Positions 1-8,931 of a DNA stretch of 23,259 nucleotides are shown piece after piece. Position 1 is the stretch's first letter. The number at the start of each line of letters is the position of its first letter. Below the pieces are notes generated by a model. The model had not been told where the DNA came from. It did no database searches and worked only from the letters and a program-made list of their open reading frames with translations. The stretch lies in assembly GCA_009827235.1 (NCBI GenBank), contig SPMW01000025.1, positions 1 to 23,259 on the forward strand. The letters are read 5' to 3'. The DNA is from Candidatus Campylobacter infans (GTDB taxonomy: Bacteria; Campylobacterota; Campylobacteria; Campylobacterales; Campylobacteraceae). Position numbers and translations under genes: made by a program.

Positions 1-76
1 AAAGTCTTTAAAATTTTGTGATTTTGCATTTTTGAAATTCTCTAAATTCTTTAAAATTTGGCGTAGGTTGGGTTGG

Positions 77-356
77 TTTTGGGTGCGCGGTTGAGAGCTA
101 GACGGGTGCGGTGCGCGCGGTTAGAGCTAGCACGGGTGCGTAGTGCGGGTGTGTTTTTAAATAATGGTGTGGCACGCGCGTGGCTAAGGGCGTGGCAGGC
201 GCGGTGGGTGGTTTAGGTATTGCGGGCGCGGGTTTTTCTTAAATAATGGCATGGCGCGTGGCTGAGAGTTTGAGTGCGGGTTTTTGGTGCGCGGTTGAGA
301 GCTAGACGGGTGCGTGGCTAAGAGTTTGTGGGCATGGTTTGTTTTTTAAATAATAG
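77..356. repeat. G-rich degenerate repeat block in non-coding DNA
   Basis: No coding region is seen in 1-368. The stretch from about 77 is strongly G- and GC-rich on the plus strand, unlike the AT-rich surroundings. A 29-bp unit (GCGCGGTTGAGAGCTAGACG core) occurs identically at 82-110 and 286-314, with a degenerate copy at 115-140. A second motif, a T-run followed by (CTT)AAATAATGG, occurs at 154-167, 233-249 and, ending TAATAG, at 342-356. GTGGCT(A/G)AG words are scattered between them. It therefore looks like a mosaic of two or three short units. Function is unknown; it lies downstream of the minus-strand gene ending at 369. Confidence 0.75.
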
Positions 357-368
357 CGCGATGTGGGC

Positions 369-1328
369 TTAAAATAAAAGTTCGTTTTGGTGGCGTGTGC
401 TTAAAATTTTAAATAATTCATCATAATCACAAAGCACCAAAGCGTAGGTAAAATTGCGTAAATTTTTTAAATCGTCAAGGCTTGAAAATATGAAATAATC
501 GGTATTTTCGTGCTTTTTAAAATTTGGCGGGACGCAAAAAAGCATTTGATTTTTTAGCTTAGCGCACAGCCATTTAAATACGCTTTTGTCATTTTCGCAA
601 ATAAACGCCCGCGCGCTCGCTCCAAAGGGCGCTGGCTGGTTTTGCGTGCTAACAAAAAGTGCTTTAAAATGCGCAAAATCCTTAAAATCTTTAAGCCTAA
701 AAGCAATGTTTTGCTCCATTAAAAAGCCTAAAATTTCGCAAAGTTCATTTACAAAAACATTAGGAAATTGCAAGCTAAAACGCTCATTATTAAAGATAAA
801 ATCGCTAAAAAATAATGAGTTTTGTTTAATGATTTTGGCATTTTGTGGGGCGATTTTTAAGGGGCAAAAAGTAATTTTTTCAAGCAAATTTGGCTCAGTT
901 GTGAAAAATAAGCTTTTAGCACTAGCGTTTTGGATTTGATTAAAATTTTGTATTAGATCAGCGTAAAGCACGCTAAAATCGGCGTTTATATGCTTTAAGA
1001 TATTTAGCTGTAAGTTTGAGATTTGAGCAAATTTTAATTCTTTTTGTGTGGCAAAATAGCGCATTAAGCGATAAATGCTAAGGCGCAAATCATCTACTTT
1101 TATAAAGGCTATTTCATTATCAAAGGGGATTATATCTAGCTCGCTAATGATGCAATATGCGCCATTTTGGGCAGCTTGATGGATGCTTGCTAAATCGCCG
1201 CAAAGCTCGAAATAAGCGTTTTGGCGCACGACTTTTGAGCTTGTAAAACTAAAACCATCGATTTGCTTAATTAAAGGCTCATTTAGCATTTTTGCGCCTA
1301 TTAGCTTAGCAAGGCTAGCTATTCGCAC
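369..1328 (-). CDS. MurF N-terminal-domain-like protein (Cj0837c-like)
   Basis: A 319-aa protein of uncertain function. Residues 1-75 resemble the substrate-binding N-terminal domain of MurE/MurF ligases: a Gly-Phe-Ser-Phe-Thr-Ser-Ser-Lys segment in place of the usual D-S-R motif, then a gap-rich stretch and A..GA..II.E. The rest lacks the Mur ligase ATP-binding loop (GxxGKT), so it is not expected to be a working ligase. The start is GTG, supported by AAAAAGG upstream. It lies downstream of metG on the same strand, as does the uncharacterised Cj0837c beside metG in C. jejuni (from memory). The Mur relationship is inference from a short motif; treat the product as conserved hypothetical. Confidence 0.6.
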   Translation of the reverse strand: MRIASLAKLIGAKMLNEPLIKQIDGFSFTSSKVVRQNAYFELCGDLASIHQAAQNGAYCIISELDIIPFDNEIAFIKVDDLRLSIYRLMRYFATQKELKFAQISNLQLNILKHINADFSVLYADLIQNFNQIQNASAKSLFFTTEPNLLEKITFCPLKIAPQNAKIIKQNSLFFSDFIFNNERFSLQFPNVFVNELCEILGFLMEQNIAFRLKDFKDFAHFKALFVSTQNQPAPFGASARAFICENDKSVFKWLCAKLKNQMLFCVPPNFKKHENTDYFIFSSLDDLKNLRNFTYALVLCDYDELFKILSTRHQNELLF

Positions 1329-1396
1329 GCAAGCACCTTTTTATCGGCTTTTGCGCGCGCTGGCTTACAATTTTTCTTTGGCTTTTTAAAAATCAT
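1319..1396 (-). CDS. Possible small basic protein of 25 aa
   Basis: An ATG ORF of 25 codons fills the gap between metG and the next gene. Its ATG is preceded by TAAGG, which begins at the metG stop codon, with 5 nt spacing. Its TAG overlaps the GTG start of the downstream gene in another frame, so it could couple translation of the two. The peptide begins MIFKKPKKNCKPARAK and is rich in lysine with two cysteines. Short ORFs arise by chance, so it is only a candidate; the ribosome-binding site and exact packing are its support. Confidence 0.3.
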   Translation of the reverse strand: MIFKKPKKNCKPARAKADKKVLACE

Positions 1397-1402
1397 TAAA
1401 CC

Positions 1403-3322
1403 TTAGCCTATAACTGAGCCGTTTGGCATATTTTTCAATGGTGTTAGAAGGCTTAGTGTGCCGTTATTTTCATCTTCTGCGCTTAAAATCATACCTTGGC
1501 TTTCGTGTTTGAAAATTTTGGCTGGTTTTAGATTTGTTAGCACGCATACTTGCTTGCCGATTAGCTCGCTTGGCTTGTAAAATTTAGCAATTCCGCTAAT
1601 GATTTGGCGCGGGTTATCTTCGCCTAAATCTATCTTAAATTTTAATAATTTATCGCTGCCATCGATATTAGCGCATTCTAGCACGGTGCCAACTTGGATT
1701 TTGCATTTTTTAAAATCATCGATTTTTATTTGCGCGCTATTTTGTGGGTTTTCATTTTTGGCTTTTAAATCATCGTTGATTAGGCTAGGGCTTGGCATTA
1801 GCTCGCTTTCAACCTTGGTAAATAATGGCTCGCAAGATTTTGAATTAAAGCTTGATATTTGGGCGTTTAAGATTAAATCTTTATAGCTTTTTACATCAAT
1901 TTCAAAGCCTAAAATTTCAGCGATTTTTTGGCTAGTTTTTGGCATAGCTGGGCTTAGTAAAATCGCCACTTTTGCTAATAAATTCGCACAAAGCCCAATT
2001 AAGGCATTTGCTTGTTTTGTTTTGCCTTCTTTTACTAAATTCCACGGCTCATATTTTGCTATTGCGACATTTGCGATATTTAGCACGCGCCAAAGTTCTT
2101 CAAGGTATTTGTTACAAGCTAGCTCGTTTATGGCTGATATGGCTGCGTTTAAATGCGCGCTAGCCGTGTTTAGCTCGGCATTATGAAAGCTACTTACATC
2201 ATCAGCAATGATTTTAAAATTTGAATATTTAGAGCTCATTCCCACAATCCTACTTAAAAGATTGCCCAAATCATTACACAACTCGCTATTTATGCGCTCT
2301 ATCAATGCTTTTTGGCTAAAATCGCCATCTTGACCAAACGGCACCTCGCGCAGTAAAAAATACCTAAACTGCTCCAAACCATAAGCTTGTGCCACCTCGC
2401 GCGGATTTACGACATTGCCTAGGCTTTTGCTCATTTTTTTGCCATCTCTTGTCCACCAGCCGTGAGCTGCGATTTTATCAGGCAATTTTAATCCAAGGCT
2501 TAGCAAAAACGCCGGCCAATAAACAGCGTGAAAGCGCAAAATATCCTTGCCAACAATATGCGTGCTATGTCCTTGCCAAAAGGACATTTTATCATCACTA
2601 GCATATAATCCAAGCGGGCTAAGATAGCTAAAAAGCGCATCTAGCCACACATAAACCACATGTTTTGGCTCGTTTAGTTTTGGCGGTAATTTAACTCCCC
2701 AAAGAAAGCTTGTGCGCGTAATGGAAAGATCTTTTAGTCCGCTATTTACAAAGCTTAGCACTTCATTTTTTTTGCCTTGTGGGATTATGCATTGATTGCT
2801 TTCATACCAATTTAATAATTTTTTTTCGTATTTTGAGAGCGCAAAAAAGTAGCTTTCTTCTTTAATTAAACGCGTTTTTTTGCCACAATCTGGACAACAT
2901 TCGCCATCAATTAAAGCATTTGGCGCAAAATAACTTTCACAGCTTATGCAGTAATTGCCCTCGTATTCGCCCTTATAAATATCACCGCTTTCTAACATAC
3001 GCTCAAACACCGCTTGCACCGTGCTTTCGTGCGTTTTGTCAGTGGTTCTTATAAAACAATCATAGCTTATATCAAACTCATCCCATAAAGAGCGAAAATT
3101 TGCGCTTATTTCATCTGCGTAGGCTTGTGGGTCTTTGTTTTTGTTTTTGGCGGCTTCTTGGATTTTTTGGCCGTGTTCATCTGTGCCTGTTAAAAACAAT
3201 ACCTCATCGCCATTTAGCCTGTAAAAGCGCGCCAAGGTATCGCAAATAATGGTCGTGTAAGCGTGGCCGATGTGGGCGATATCATTTACATAATAAATCG
3301 GGCTTGTTATAAAGCGTTTCAT
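1403..3322 (-). CDS. metG: Methionyl-tRNA synthetase
   Basis: A cytoplasmic enzyme that charges tRNA-Met (and initiator tRNA) with methionine using ATP. The class I signatures are intact: HIGH at residues 17-20 and KMSKS at 296-300. A zinc knuckle in the connective peptide has cysteines 125, 128, 143 and 146 (CISC...CPDC). The C-terminal region (about 540-639) is the EMAP-II/Trbp-like tRNA-binding domain found in dimeric MetG. At 639 aa the length is normal. The ATG start is supported by AGAGG 5 nt upstream. It lies 64 bp downstream of uup on the same strand. Confidence 0.97.
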   Translation of the reverse strand: MKRFITSPIYYVNDIAHIGHAYTTIICDTLARFYRLNGDEVLFLTGTDEHGQKIQEAAKNKNKDPQAYADEISANFRSLWDEFDISYDCFIRTTDKTHESTVQAVFERMLESGDIYKGEYEGNYCISCESYFAPNALIDGECCPDCGKKTRLIKEESYFFALSKYEKKLLNWYESNQCIIPQGKKNEVLSFVNSGLKDLSITRTSFLWGVKLPPKLNEPKHVVYVWLDALFSYLSPLGLYASDDKMSFWQGHSTHIVGKDILRFHAVYWPAFLLSLGLKLPDKIAAHGWWTRDGKKMSKSLGNVVNPREVAQAYGLEQFRYFLLREVPFGQDGDFSQKALIERINSELCNDLGNLLSRIVGMSSKYSNFKIIADDVSSFHNAELNTASAHLNAAISAINELACNKYLEELWRVLNIANVAIAKYEPWNLVKEGKTKQANALIGLCANLLAKVAILLSPAMPKTSQKIAEILGFEIDVKSYKDLILNAQISSFNSKSCEPLFTKVESELMPSPSLINDDLKAKNENPQNSAQIKIDDFKKCKIQVGTVLECANIDGSDKLLKFKIDLGEDNPRQIISGIAKFYKPSELIGKQVCVLTNLKPAKIFKHESQGMILSAEDENNGTLSLLTPLKNMPNGSVIG

Positions 3323-3386
3323 AATTACCTCTTTAATTAAAATTTTAAAATTTGAATGTTTTGCGTTATTTTGCGCCTTTTAAAAT

Positions 3387-5321
3387 TTAACGCTCCAAAG
3401 ATTGAGCAAATTCTAAAACATTGTAATATTCATATTCTAGCGCACTTAGCTCGCCTTTTTTATCTTCAAGTTCTTCAAAAAGTGCTTGTAGGCCTAATTT
3501 ATGATAAATTGCTGGATCGCTTAAAGCGGCGTTTAGTTCTTTGATTTTGCTTTCGATGGCTTCGATTTTTTCTGGGTGTTTGTCTAGGATTTGTTGTTGT
3601 TTGTAGCTTAGTTTGGCGGTTTTTTTCTTGGCTGGCGCGCTAGTGCTTTGGGTTTGAAACTCTTGCTCAATCGTGCTAATTTGTTTTATTTCTTCTTCAT
3701 AATCTAAATATTCGCTATATTCCATATAGAGTTGCTCGATTTTATCGTTTTCATAAGCCCAAAGTTTATTTGTGATTTTATCTATAAAATACCTATCGTG
3801 GCTTACTATCAGCACCGCGCCCTCAAAGCTTAGCAAGTATTCTTCAAGTATATTTATAGTAGCAATATCCAAATCATTTGTCGGTTCATCTAAAATCAAA
3901 CAATCATATTCTTTTGTAAAAAGCTGAGCTAAGGCTAGGCGGTTTTTTTCTCCGCCACTTAGCACGCTTACTGGTTTATCTAAAAATTCTTTTGGAAATA
4001 AGAAATTTTTAAGATAACCATAAACATGCATACTGCGCCCGCGCACCATTATATGATCGCCACCATTTGGGCAAAAATTTTCGATTAAGGATTTGTTTTC
4101 GTCTATATTTGTGCGGTTTTGGTCAAAATAGCCAATTTTAACATCACCGCGTATAATTTGCCCGCTATCTGGTTGAAGCTGACCTAATAAAATTTTAAGC
4201 AAAGTGCTTTTGCCACTGCCATTTGGGCCTACAATTCCTATGCGCTCGCCTTGTAAAACCCTTGCGCTAAAATCGCTAAAAAGCAATTTATTATCCATAC
4301 TTTTTGAAATTTTCTTACATTCAAAAAGCATTTTTTTTCGGTTTTGATTTATGCCACCTTGGCTAAAACTTTTCGTGGCGCGTTGTAATTCTAGCTTAAC
4401 TCTTGCGATTATGCCTGGGTTTGTTTTTGCACTTTGGCGCATTTGCATAATGCGTTCTTTGCGCCCTTCATTACGCTTTAATCTCCCGCGCACGCCACGG
4501 CGAAGCCATTCTTCTTCGGCTTTTAATTGCTTTAATAAGGTTTCTTGCGATTTGGCAATGCTTTGGAGGATTTGTTCTTTTTTTACTAAATAATTTGCAT
4601 ATCCGCCATCAAAATTGCTAAGCTTGCCGTTTTCAATCTCAACCGAGCGAGTGGCTAGATTATCTATAAAATATCTATCGTGGCTGATGAAAACTATGGT
4701 TTGCGATGATGAAAGCAATAAATCCTCTAAAAAGCGCACCATATAAACATCTAAGTGGTTTGTAGGCTCATCTAATAATAAAACATCTGGCTTTTTAAGT
4801 ATCAAAGCCCCAAGAGCCACGCGCCTAATCTCGCCACCTGAGAGTGAGCACATTAGTTTATTTTCGTATTCTCTTAAAGCAAAGCTATCAAGCACGCGCT
4901 CTACTTTATTTTCGATATTCCAGCCATCTTTACTTTCTATAAATTTGTGTAATTTTTCTTGGCGGGCTAGAAGCTCTTTATCTTGGCTGTTTTTTGAAAT
5001 TTTTAAAAGTAAATCTTCGTATTCATTTCTGGCATCATAAATTTCTTTTAGCTCGTGTTTTAGGGCGCCACGCACGCTTAGAGCGTCATCAAAATGCGGG
5101 GTTTGGGCTAGCATTTGGACGCTTATGTTATTTTGGGTTATTACCCTGCCACTATCTGGTAAATACTGAGCGCATAAAAGCTTCATTAGCGTGCTTTTGC
5201 CACCGCCATTTTTGCCTATAATTGCAATACGCTCTTTTGGAGCAAGAGAAAAATTAACATTATCTAACACGATATTTTCATTAAATCTTTTGCTAACATC
5301 GATTAAATCAATTAGTGCCAC
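3387..5321 (-). CDS. uup: ABC-F ATPase, Uup type
   Basis: A soluble protein with two fused ATP-binding cassettes and no membrane segments, as in the ABC-F family that acts on ribosomes. Cassette 1 has Walker A GKNGGGKST (36-44), LSGGE (160-164) and LLLDEPTNHLD (181-191). Cassette 2 has GPNGSGKST (365-373), LSGGE (454-458) and LDEPTNDLD (477-485). The inter-cassette linker contains a WLRRGVRGRLKRNEGR segment, and the C-terminus (about 560-640) is a charged coiled coil. The DEPTNDLD variant, that linker and the coiled-coil tail point to Uup rather than EttA or a resistance ABC-F. The start is GTG with AAAGGGG 7 nt upstream. Uup is linked in E. coli to ribosome rescue and transposon precise excision; the role here is inferred. 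Confidence 0.9.
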   Translation of the reverse strand: MALIDLIDVSKRFNENIVLDNVNFSLAPKERIAIIGKNGGGKSTLMKLLCAQYLPDSGRVITQNNISVQMLAQTPHFDDALSVRGALKHELKEIYDARNEYEDLLLKISKNSQDKELLARQEKLHKFIESKDGWNIENKVERVLDSFALREYENKLMCSLSGGEIRRVALGALILKKPDVLLLDEPTNHLDVYMVRFLEDLLLSSSQTIVFISHDRYFIDNLATRSVEIENGKLSNFDGGYANYLVKKEQILQSIAKSQETLLKQLKAEEEWLRRGVRGRLKRNEGRKERIMQMRQSAKTNPGIIARVKLELQRATKSFSQGGINQNRKKMLFECKKISKSMDNKLLFSDFSARVLQGERIGIVGPNGSGKSTLLKILLGQLQPDSGQIIRGDVKIGYFDQNRTNIDENKSLIENFCPNGGDHIMVRGRSMHVYGYLKNFLFPKEFLDKPVSVLSGGEKNRLALAQLFTKEYDCLILDEPTNDLDIATINILEEYLLSFEGAVLIVSHDRYFIDKITNKLWAYENDKIEQLYMEYSEYLDYEEEIKQISTIEQEFQTQSTSAPAKKKTAKLSYKQQQILDKHPEKIEAIESKIKELNAALSDPAIYHKLGLQALFEELEDKKGELSALEYEYYNVLEFAQSLER

Positions 5322-5433
5322 GCTCTTGCCCCTTTCTTAAAATTTTATGTGAAAATTCGCAAATTGTAGCTTAAAATTTATTAAAATATCCATAAATTTT
5401 AAAATTTTTAACGCAAAATTCTATGTATTTAGC

Positions 5434-5439
5434 TACAAT
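5434..5439 (+). promoter_or_regulatory. Candidate -10 box overlapping the MATE gene start
   Basis: TACAAT preceded by TTTAGC fits the Campylobacter -10 pattern, where the -35 is weak and T-rich DNA lies upstream. Counting about 7 nt, transcription would begin at or next to the ATG at 5447. That would make the mRNA leaderless if 5447 is the true start. AT-rich DNA offers many such matches. Confidence 0.35.
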
Positions 5440-5446
5440 CGCGCTT

Positions 5447-6811
5447 ATGTTTTTGGATAAAATTAAAGAACTTACAAACGGGCAAAAAACCGCAAATCAA
5501 CTCAGTCTTTTTGGGCTAGCTTTTCCAATTTTTATTGATATTTTTTTAAAGCAAATTAGCCTTATGATAAATGTTTTTATGGTTTCAAAAGTTAGCGTTT
5601 TGCTCGTTGGAGCTATGAGCGCTGGCAATCAAATTTTTAATCTTTTTGTTACTGTTTTTAGCTTTTTAAGCATTGGGTGCGCTGTTGTAGTAGCTCAAAG
5701 TCTTGGCGCTAAAAACCTAAATCTAGCCTTGCGCGCTATTCATATTAGCCTTACATTTAATGCTTTTTTGGGTTTTTGTAGCACGATTTTTATTTATTTT
5801 TTCACTGCTTGGGTTTTGCATGCGTTAAATGTCCCAGATGATGTATTTGGCGATGCTTATGAATATTTGCATTTAATGTCGCTTGCTTTATTTTTGGCTG
5901 GCATTGGCATAGTAGTAGCTAGTATTTTGCGGGTAAAAAATATGGCAGGGCATATTGTGATTGTGTCTTTGGCTACAAATTTTATTGTAATTGTTGGTAA
6001 TTATTTTGCGCTTGGTTTTGATGGTGGGGAAAATTATGGCTTGCGCGGTGTGGCGATTGTGGCGATTATCGCGCATTTTAGCGCGCTTTGTGCGCTTTTG
6101 TGGATTATGGTGCATAAAGCAAAGGTTCATATTCATTTAGGGCTTTTTGTTAATTTTACTTGGCAAATTTTAATTAAAATTTTAAAGGTTGGCTTGCCAA
6201 GTGCTGGTGAAAATTTGCTTTGGATAGGGCAATATATGGTGGCGTTTAGCTTTGTTGGGCTTTTGGGTTCGGCTAGTTTGAGCGTTCAAAGCGTTTATTT
6301 TCAAATTTCAACTTTTGTTTTTTTGATTTGTACGGCGATTTCTTTGGCGTGCGAGGTGATAGTTGGGCATTTAGTTGGCGCAAAAAAATTTGATGAGGCC
6401 TATCAAAAAGCATTTTATGCCCTTAAAATCGGCGTTAGCACCACTTGGGTTATAGTTTTGCTTTTTTGGATTTTTAAAGAAAATATTATGGATCTTTTTG
6501 AGCTTGATGAGAGCATTAAAAGCATTATGAGGCCGTTATTTACGTTGTCTTTGGTGCTTGAAAGTGGGCGCGGGTTTAATATTATTATGGTAAATTCCTT
6601 GCGTGCAAGCGGTGATGCGCGTTTTCCTTTTATTGTTGGTGCGATTTTTATGTGGGGCGTTAGCTTGCCTGTGGGGTATTATTTGGGCATAGTTTGTGGG
6701 TATGGCATAGTTGGTATTTGGGCTGGATTTTGCTGTGATGAATGGGGTAGGGCGATTTTAAATACCTTGCGCTGGAAAAGTGGCAAATGGAAAAATAAAG
6801 CCCTTGTTTAG
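5447..6811 (+). CDS. MATE family multidrug/cation exporter
   Basis: An inner-membrane protein with about 12 hydrophobic helices, 454 aa from the chosen start, the normal size for MATE (MatE domain) antiporters, which export cationic compounds against Na+ or H+. Two homologous halves are visible: helix-rich 1-220 and 235-440, each opening with a glycine/proline-containing first helix (LAFPIFIDIF; VGLPSAGENLLWIGQ). An in-frame ATG at 5423 would add 8 residues. I prefer 5447 because a TACAAT box lies between the two and the sequence from 5447 starts like typical MATE proteins; neither start has a clear ribosome-binding site. It stands alone and converges with the cca fusion gene, with only 2 bp between stop codons. 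The substrate cannot be told. Confidence 0.88.
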   Translation: MFLDKIKELTNGQKTANQLSLFGLAFPIFIDIFLKQISLMINVFMVSKVSVLLVGAMSAGNQIFNLFVTVFSFLSIGCAVVVAQSLGAKNLNLALRAIHISLTFNAFLGFCSTIFIYFFTAWVLHALNVPDDVFGDAYEYLHLMSLALFLAGIGIVVASILRVKNMAGHIVIVSLATNFIVIVGNYFALGFDGGENYGLRGVAIVAIIAHFSALCALLWIMVHKAKVHIHLGLFVNFTWQILIKILKVGLPSAGENLLWIGQYMVAFSFVGLLGSASLSVQSVYFQISTFVFLICTAISLACEVIVGHLVGAKKFDEAYQKAFYALKIGVSTTWVIVLLFWIFKENIMDLFELDESIKSIMRPLFTLSLVLESGRGFNIIMVNSLRASGDARFPFIVGAIFMWGVSLPVGYYLGIVCGYGIVGIWAGFCCDEWGRAILNTLRWKSGKWKNKALV

Positions 6812-6813
6812 CT

Positions 6814-8931
6814 TTAAAATTTTAATGTTTTGCGCGCTAGATTGCGATTTGTTAGGGCTAGGCTTATGCCTTCGCGCAAGCCATCATCTATTACAATAAA
6901 CGGCACATTTAAATTAGCTAAAAGCTCACCCAGTAGCAAAATTCCCCCAAGCACTAAATTTGCTCTATCCTTACCTACTAAAAGTTCTGGCGAGCGCGCA
7001 CTAGCAATTATCTGGGCTGATTTTTCTAAATCAGTTAAACTTAATTTTATGCCATTAATTAGCCTAGCATCATAATTAGCATAGCTAATCCTTTTAAGCA
7101 CGGCTGCTACGCTAGTTGGCACGCCTGATGTGAGTATTACGCATTCTAAATCAAAGCTATTAGCATAATTTTTGGCCTCGCTAACGCAATTTTTGGCTAA
7201 GTTTTTAGCCTTTAAAAGCTCTTTATTTTGTGGGTTTTTGCTTGAAAAAGCCTTAAATAAATCAATATCAAAAAGCGCGTTTTGGCTAAAAGTAACTATG
7301 CCAAAATCAAAACTTTTAAAATGTGCGTTGTTTGAAATTTCCGTGCTTGCGCCACCTAAATCAACAAAAAGCGCGTTTTTAAAATTTATGCCTAAGATAC
7401 ACGCGCGATTTGCGATACCTTGTCTTGTTAGCGCTGCTTCGGTGCTAGCATTGATGATATTAAAGCTGATTTTAAGCTCGTTTTTAATTTCTTTAAAAAA
7501 ATCCTTGGCGTTTTTAGAAATTCTAAAAGCTTGCGTAGCAGCGCCATAGTAATAAATTGGCATTATTGTATTTGAAATTTTATTAAAATTTTTGTAGGGA
7601 TTGCTAGCTAAGCTTTGGCTTAAATGCTCGCTGGTATTTTTAAAAAAATCATCAAGCCAGGATTTAAGCTCGGCCTTAAACTCGCCAAGAGCTTTTTTAA
7701 TGCGTGCTTTGGCATCATCTGCTAGGCCGTTTTGGCTAAGGTTTTTAGCTGAGCCTACAATGCGCTCAAAGCTAAATAAAATTTTTTCATCTTGATTTAT
7801 TATGCAAGCTCTTAGCGTGTTTGAGCCAAGGTCAATGCCTAAAAATAAGGCTTTTTTATGCGCGTTTGCTCTTGCGTTAATGGCGATTTTTTGGGCATTT
7901 TCTATGGCAAGGCTTTTTTGCTTTGGGCTTAGATTTTTAAAATTTGCGCTGTTTATATTTATGCTAAGTTTTTTATCGTAGATTTTTAGTTTTTTTGCTT
8001 TGTTAATTAGCGCGCTAGTATTTAGGCCAAGCCACTCTTTTAATGGCATTTTAAGGGCTAATTTTAATAAATTTTTAGTGCTTTTGCTTTTTAAAATGGG
8101 CTGTTTTAGCGCGCTTTCATAGCCTTTTATTATGTTAAGATTTGGAAATTTCACACTCAAATCATATAAAAAACAAAGCGGATTTTGCGTGATTTTATGG
8201 TGAGCGTTGGCGGTTTTGGCAAAATTTAATGGAATTTTAACGCCAAAGATTTTTTCATCTAAATTAAGCTCTTTTAAAGCTTTTACGCCTTTAATATAAT
8301 TTTTAGCATTAAAAAATTTATAAAGCTCCATTCTAATGCGCTCGCTGCTTAAATCGCTAATATCAATTTGGCGCATTATTTGAATGCTTTTTGCATCTAT
8401 GTTAAGGTTAAAACGCGAGGCAAATTGGATCGCTCTAAGCACGCGCAGGCTATCATCTTTAAAGCTTTTTTCATCAACGATTTTTAAAATTTTATGTTTT
8501 AGATCATTAATCCCATCGTAAAAATCCAGCAACTCTCCATTAAAAATATTTACCATAATGGCATTTATACTAAAATCGCGCCTAGAACTAGCTTTGCGCT
8601 CATCATCGCATACATTTACGCTAAAAGCCTTGTGGCCTAGGCCGTTTTTGCTCTCAACTCGCGCCAAGGCTAGATCAAAATTTCGCCACTTATACACAAA
8701 AAAACTTTTCCCAACGCCCAAACCGCCGTGCTTTTGCATAAGATTTTCAAAATCTTTTGGGCTAATATCGTAAATTTCGATGTCAAAATCAACGCATTCT
8801 ATGCCAAGCAGGCTATCACGCACGCATCCGCCCACAAAATAGGCGCGTTTAGTGTGTGGCAAGAGTATGTTTAAAAGTTCGCCAAGATCGCTATTTTGGC
8901 AGATTTTCAAGTCGGTTTTGTATTTTTGCAA
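6814..8931 (-). CDS. CCA tRNA nucleotidyltransferase fused to Ppx/GppA phosphatase
   Basis: A 705-aa two-domain protein. Residues 1-350 are a class II nucleotidyltransferase/poly(A) polymerase-type protein: GGCVRD (34-39), catalytic DFD (48-50), RRDFSINAI (117-125) and DDSLRVLRAIQFASR (159-173). This fits CCA addition or repair at tRNA 3' ends. Residues 361-705 are a Ppx/GppA domain of the actin-like ATPase fold: phosphate-1 motif GIDLGSNT (365-372), a glutamate at 498 in the STEAA segment and phosphate-2 motif VDLGGAST (523-530). This fits exopolyphosphatase or pppGpp phosphohydrolase activity. Each part is near full length and no in-frame Met lies at the junction. The 5' end overlaps the ciaD-like gene by 41 bp. 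In C. jejuni, as I recall, cca (Cj0789) also follows ciaD but is not fused. Both catalytic cores look intact. Confidence 0.88.
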   Translation of the reverse strand: MQKYKTDLKICQNSDLGELLNILLPHTKRAYFVGGCVRDSLLGIECVDFDIEIYDISPKDFENLMQKHGGLGVGKSFFVYKWRNFDLALARVESKNGLGHKAFSVNVCDDERKASSRRDFSINAIMVNIFNGELLDFYDGINDLKHKILKIVDEKSFKDDSLRVLRAIQFASRFNLNIDAKSIQIMRQIDISDLSSERIRMELYKFFNAKNYIKGVKALKELNLDEKIFGVKIPLNFAKTANAHHKITQNPLCFLYDLSVKFPNLNIIKGYESALKQPILKSKSTKNLLKLALKMPLKEWLGLNTSALINKAKKLKIYDKKLSININSANFKNLSPKQKSLAIENAQKIAINARANAHKKALFLGIDLGSNTLRACIINQDEKILFSFERIVGSAKNLSQNGLADDAKARIKKALGEFKAELKSWLDDFFKNTSEHLSQSLASNPYKNFNKISNTIMPIYYYGAATQAFRISKNAKDFFKEIKNELKISFNIINASTEAALTRQGIANRACILGINFKNALFVDLGGASTEISNNAHFKSFDFGIVTFSQNALFDIDLFKAFSSKNPQNKELLKAKNLAKNCVSEAKNYANSFDLECVILTSGVPTSVAAVLKRISYANYDARLINGIKLSLTDLEKSAQIIASARSPELLVGKDRANLVLGGILLLGELLANLNVPFIVIDDGLREGISLALTNRNLARKTLKF

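Noticed and set aside
586..939. Plus-strand ORF of 117 codons inside the MurF-like gene
   Set aside because: It lies wholly within a larger gene on the other strand, has basic low-complexity content and no ribosome-binding site.
3323..3386. Dispersed AAATTTTAAAATTT palindromes in gaps (also near 5338, 6812, 13376) as regulatory repeats
   Set aside because: They are common by composition in Campylobacter DNA and share no consistent position or orientation.
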